From Rikenellaceae bacterium (lineage in GTDB: Bacteria > Bacteroidota > Bacteroidia > Bacteroidales > UBA932), in the NCBI GenBank assembly GCA_900769905.1, contig CAAGIL010000155.1:1-8110 (forward strand): 8,110 bases of DNA, in the 5' to 3' direction. Of the stretch, positions 5,341 through 8,110 are shown piece after piece (position 1 is the stretch's first letter; every line of letters begins with the position of its first letter). The position numbers were made by a program, and so were the translations under genes. A model generated the notes under the pieces. It was not told the origin of the DNA, did no database searches, and saw only the letters and a list, made by a program, of their open reading frames with translations.

Positions 5341-7651
5341 AAGACTCCACAGGATTGCTGCGGGAGATGCGCAGGCTGTTGACGGCGACGGTGGCGCACA
5401 CAACCCCCAGGACCACGAAGTCTGCCGAGATGAAAATCCACGGCGAGAGGCTGATTTTTTCCGCGAAGTAGCTGAGGCACAGCCCTCCGACGAAGTATGC
5501 GCCTATGTCCGCAAGGACTATGGCCACGAGGCTGATTCGCACCATCTCCCAGATAAAGAGCCCGAGAATCTCCCGGCTGGTGGCGCCGTTCACCTTCCTG
5601 ACCGCCACTTCCTTGCTCCTGCGTTCGGACTCGTCCCGGACGTAGCCCATAAGCCCGAAGATTGCTATGAGCAGGCACACCACGCACCCGCACATCACCG
5701 TGTTTCTGATCTTCCTCTCGTTGGAATAGAACTCGCGCATCGTGTCCTTGTATGCCGTGAAGCCCAGGCCCCTGCCAGGGAACGCCTCGTCGAGCAGGGC
5801 GTTCAGCTGCCCGAGCACTTCCCGGTCCATCCTCTCCAGCTTCACGAGCAGGAAAGGCATGAATCCCACTCCTATTTCCGCATAGAACTTCACGCTCGCG
5901 CGGGAATCGCTGTCGGTCAGCGTGCCTATGCGGTAGTCTTCATACACCCCGCACACCGTCAGGATGTCGCTGCACTCCGGGTGCCCGGTCAGGCATATCT
6001 GCTTGCCCACGGCACCGTCGCTCCAGTCCGCAAACTCTGCCATCCGCGTGAGGAAACCCGTGCTCACCGCCACTTCCTCCAGGTTCTGAGGGTAGCGTCC
6101 GTCCGTGAACCGTATTCCCAGCATATCGAAGAGGCCCGGGGTGCCTTCGTACTGGTCGGCTATGTTGAAGAGCTCGCGCTCGCTTCCGGGCAGGTACACG
6201 TTGTTGCCCGAGGACCCGTGCAGAGGGATGTCGTAGCTCATCTGCACATCCTCGACTCCCGGCACACTGCGCAATCTTTCCACCAGCGCGGCGTGGGTGG
6301 ACGCATCCGTACCCCTGAGGTTGGCGTAGGCGAGCTGCTCGTATTCGTAGCCAGGCTTGTCATTGATTGCCTTGTCGTACTGGAGGGCTATGACCTCGAC
6401 CAGGCACACCAGGAAGGTGCACACCGCTATCTGCACGAAGAGCAGCGCCAGCTTCCATATTCGCTTGTTTTCCTTATAGTTGCGTATTGCGGAAGCGATG
6501 GGGATGCGGGAGTACAGGCGCGCCGGCACCAGGGCAGACACGATGAACACCAGCGCCACTACCAAAGCCAGCACGGCGTATGACACCGGCACGAACAGGG
6601 CTCCCACCGGCACACCGGCAAGCTCCCCGAGCACGCTGCGCAGGGCCAGGATGAGCAGCGCCGCCACGACTAGCGAGAGCAGCACGTCCAGCGCCGCCTC
6701 GCGCATCATCATCGAGTATATGCTGCCTGTACCGGCACCGTAGCACTTGCGCACGCCCACCTCTTTCGAGCGTTTCACCATTGCGGAAATCGCGTAGAGA
6801 ACGTAGTTCAACAGGCTTATCGCCAGCATCAGCAGGGCCACTATGCCCAGGATTATGAGCATATTCCTCACGTTGCTCTCGGCGCTGTGCTCCCCGGCCA
6901 GCGGGGCGAGGTAGTAGCGCAGTTCGGTTCCGGCCTTTTCCAGCTCATCCAGAGGCTGGTTCTTCTCCTGCATCAGGCGTATTGCCGGGTCGAGCATCTT
7001 GTAGTCGATGCCATCTTCCAGCCTGACATAGGCCCTGTACCTGTCATTCCCCAGCCAGTTCTCGGTTGAACTTCTGGGATAGGATTCCATTGAGAGGAGT
7101 ATGTCGTATCTCTGGGAGCTCTGGTGAGGGAAGTCCTCGAAGACTCCGCCCACCGTAATCTTATAGCCCGGAAGCTCCTCGTTTTCAATCAGTTGTCCCA
7201 CTGCTTCCTGCACTCCGCCCAACCTTTCCGCGAAGCTGCGGGCGACCATTGCCCGGGCCGATGTGCCCAGCGCCGACTTCGGATCCCCGGCGAGGATGCG
7301 GGTAGGGAAGACATCGAACCAGGAGCTGTCTGCGATTATCATCTTTCCGCTCAGGATATTCCCCTGCTCGTCCGTGAAGCGCTCGCTGTCCACGATAAAG
7401 GTCATTCTCGTGGCACTCTTGACGCCCGGCACGTACTGCTTGAATCCGAGAGCGACTGCTCCGCTCACCTGTCCGAACTCGGAGGCGTGGCCCTGCTGGC
7501 TGTATGCGGTCTTAATCTTGAAAATCCTTTCCGAATCTTCATAGCAGCGGTCGTAACTCAGCTCGAAGCAGATTTTCGCCACCAGAACTATGCTTATGGC
7601 CAATCCGACTCCGAGCGAGAGCGACTTCACGAATGTTTCTTTTAGTCTCAT
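5327..7651 (-). CDS. ABC transporter permease of the FtsX/MacB type, two-repeat architecture
   Basis: A 774-residue inner-membrane permease. Its architecture is an N-terminal helix (about 11-29); a large MacB-like periplasmic domain (about 35-262); three helices (about 263-290, 322-338, 356-376) forming FtsX domain 1; a connecting helix (about 399-423); a second periplasmic domain (about 432-648); then three helices (about 650-670, 701-723, 738-757) forming FtsX domain 2. The hallmark loop occurs twice, as KEVGVRKCYGA (296-306) and KEVAVRKVNGA (680-690); such loops contact the ATPase subunit. The family exports peptides, antibiotics or lipoproteins, or transmits mechanical signals; the substrate cannot be read here. 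Start ATG 7651 is preferred over an in-frame TTG at 7666; an in-frame stop lies just before that (7667-7669). No ATP-binding subunit is adjacent. It ends 30 nt from the uxaC stop on the opposite strand and is not part of the uronate pathway by sequence. Confidence 0.9.
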   Translation of the reverse strand: MRLKETFVKSLSLGVGLAISIVLVAKICFELSYDRCYEDSERIFKIKTAYSQQGHASEFGQVSGAVALGFKQYVPGVKSATRMTFIVDSERFTDEQGNILSGKMIIADSSWFDVFPTRILAGDPKSALGTSARAMVARSFAERLGGVQEAVGQLIENEELPGYKITVGGVFEDFPHQSSQRYDILLSMESYPRSSTENWLGNDRYRAYVRLEDGIDYKMLDPAIRLMQEKNQPLDELEKAGTELRYYLAPLAGEHSAESNVRNMLIILGIVALLMLAISLLNYVLYAISAMVKRSKEVGVRKCYGAGTGSIYSMMMREAALDVLLSLVVAALLILALRSVLGELAGVPVGALFVPVSYAVLALVVALVFIVSALVPARLYSRIPIASAIRNYKENKRIWKLALLFVQIAVCTFLVCLVEVIALQYDKAINDKPGYEYEQLAYANLRGTDASTHAALVERLRSVPGVEDVQMSYDIPLHGSSGNNVYLPGSERELFNIADQYEGTPGLFDMLGIRFTDGRYPQNLEEVAVSTGFLTRMAEFADWSDGAVGKQICLTGHPECSDILTVCGVYEDYRIGTLTDSDSRASVKFYAEIGVGFMPFLLVKLERMDREVLGQLNALLDEAFPGRGLGFTAYKDTMREFYSNERKIRNTVMCGCVVCLLIAIFGLMGYVRDESERRSKEVAVRKVNGATSREILGLFIWEMVRISLVAIVLADIGAYFVGGLCLSYFAEKISLSPWIFISADFVVLGVVCATVAVNSLRISRSNPVESLKTE

Positions 7652-7693
7652 TTCGGGTCTGTACAACTAATGGGTTAATACAACAAAAATTCC

Positions 7694-7720
7694 GGCAGGG
7701 AAGAAATCATCTTCCGTGCC
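7694..7720 (-). other. Strong hairpin upstream of the permease, T-rich on its - strand side
   Basis: GGCA plus GGAAGA (7694-7704, one mismatch at 7698/7716) pairs with TCTTCC plus TGCC (7710-7720). There are ten pairs and a 5-nt loop, 7705-7709. On the - strand the stem is followed by GGAATTTTTG (7693-7684), then 32 nt to the permease ATG. That is the layout of an intrinsic terminator read toward the permease, so it could be a leader attenuator or a relic terminator. No gene upstream on the - strand in this window needs terminating. Function is inferred only. Confidence 0.35.
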
Positions 7721-7775
7721 AGAACTCGTATCAGGTTGATTTTTAAGACTTTGCCTTCAGAGTATCCGCCTCCGA

Positions 7776-7794
7776 CTGTAAAAAAACTTTACAG
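7776..7794. repeat. Small inverted repeat in the non-coding gap, stem of 7 bp
   Basis: CTGTAAA (7776-7782) and TTTACAG (7788-7794) form a perfect 7-bp stem with loop AAAAC. A second TGTAAA with the palindrome AAAGCTTT follows at 7799-7809, giving two TGTAAA...CTTT units 22 bp apart. It lies in the roughly 275-bp stretch between the permease and the AAA-like gene, where I see no coding region. It could be a regulator site for either divergent gene, or chance in AT-rich DNA. Confidence 0.3.
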
Positions 7795-7864
7795 CGGGTG
7801 TAAAGCTTTTTAACAGTTCCTCAAGGCATCCGATGCCGTCCGCGCCTTCAAGATTGTCCACAAA

Positions 7865-7897
7865 TTGGGGCCTTTTTCAAAAAAAACCTTATCTTTG
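7865..7897 (+). promoter_or_regulatory. Bacteroidetes-type promoter of the AAA-ATPase-like gene
   Basis: The -7 box TATCTTTG (7890-7897) matches TAnnTTTG exactly. A TTG at 7865-7867 gives a 22-nt spacer, at the long end of the accepted range. Transcription would start near 7903, about 24 nt before the ATG at 7927. This leader, unlike the uronate genes, carries a purine-rich GAGGAAGGA (7918-7926) that can act as a ribosome binding site. Confidence 0.6.
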
Positions 7898-7926
7898 TCC
7901 CTAACCAAAAGAAAAACGAGGAAGGA

Positions 7927-8110
7927 ATGTTATATCCGATTGGCATACAAAGCTTTGAAACTATCCGCAAGGGTGGTTATGTTTACGTGGACAAGACTGA
8001 ACATATATGGCGGCTTGCCACTACCGGGCAGTGTTACTTCCTCAGCCGGCCCCGCCGCTTCGGAAAGAGCCTTTTGGTTTCCACCCTGGAGGCCTACTTC
8101 AGCGGAAAGA
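7927..8110 (+). CDS. AAA-ATPase-like protein of the family usually carrying a C-terminal PD-(D/E)XK nuclease domain, N-terminal part
   Basis: Open from ATG 7927 to the window end, giving 61 residues; the 3' end is outside. The start MLYPIGIQSFETIRKGGYVYVDKT followed by an aromatic-rich stretch and FLSRPRRFGKSLLVSTLEAYF is the standard opening of the AAA-ATPase_like (PF09820) family, very abundant in Bacteroidetes genomes. The P-loop is the family's variant form RPRRFGKS (41-48), with K47 as the phosphate-binding lysine. Full-length members are usually 500-600 residues, with a DUF1703/PD-(D/E)XK nuclease-like C-terminus (PF08011). Their cellular role is not established; defence, toxin or mobile-element roles have been suggested from genome context. 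The gene has its own promoter and ribosome binding site and is divergent from the permease. Whether it is intact cannot be told from this window. Confidence 0.85.
   Translation, partial: MLYPIGIQSFETIRKGGYVYVDKTEHIWRLATTGQCYFLSRPRRFGKSLLVSTLEAYFSGK

Noticed and set aside
5981..6583. 200-residue open frame on the + strand opposite the ABC permease, plus others at 7124-7645
   Set aside because: Shadow frames of the permease; no start context or family features.
7652..7666. TTG start extending the permease by five residues
   Set aside because: The ATG at 7651 is the better codon and leads directly into the amphipathic N-terminus and first helix; an in-frame stop lies immediately upstream of the TTG.
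1..8110. tRNA or rRNA genes, CRISPR arrays, insertion sequences, phage attachment sites
   Set aside because: No cloverleaf-like segments, no regular direct-repeat arrays, no transposase-like coding and no terminal inverted repeats were seen on either strand.

Overview
The window looks like a chromosomal segment of a GC-rich member of the Bacteroidetes, most likely Bacteroidales. The evidence is threefold. The proteins have Bacteroidetes-type sequences: a GH77 glucanotransferase with the SSHDM motif, FtsX/MacB-type permease repeats, and an AAA-ATPase-like/PD-(D/E)XK family start. Most genes have AT-rich leaders without a Shine-Dalgarno sequence. Promoter boxes match the Bacteroidetes consensus TTG-N19-22-TAnnTTTG. 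I cannot name a genus from sequence alone.

Layout from left to right: (1) the 3' end of a 4-alpha-glucanotransferase gene (malQ-type, + strand), converging on the next operon across a strong symmetric hairpin; (2) a three-gene operon on the - strand, transcribed kdgK -> eda -> exuT-like hexuronate transporter, with two 19-nt gaps; (3) uxaC (uronate isomerase) on the + strand, divergent from kdgK across a 74-nt control region; (4) a large FtsX/MacB-type ABC permease on the - strand, convergent with uxaC; (5) about 275 bp without a gene, holding hairpins and a good promoter; (6) the first 61 codons of an AAA-ATPase-like gene on the + strand, cut by the window end.

The core is a hexuronate catabolism locus. 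ExuT imports glucuronate or galacturonate, UxaC isomerises it to fructuronate or tagaturonate, KdgK phosphorylates 2-keto-3-deoxygluconate (KDG), and Eda splits KDPG into pyruvate and glyceraldehyde-3-phosphate. The middle steps (reductase UxuB/UxaB and dehydratase UxuA/UxaA) and a dedicated regulator are not in this window and must lie elsewhere. The most notable signal is in the uxaC/kdgK intergenic region. Two near-ideal Bacteroidetes promoters on opposite strands are interlocked with exact two-fold symmetry, so one polymerase should exclude the other. A perfect 13-bp palindrome, a plausible operator, sits where a single repressor could cover both. The genes themselves are of known types, and I found no clear evidence of a wholly new system.
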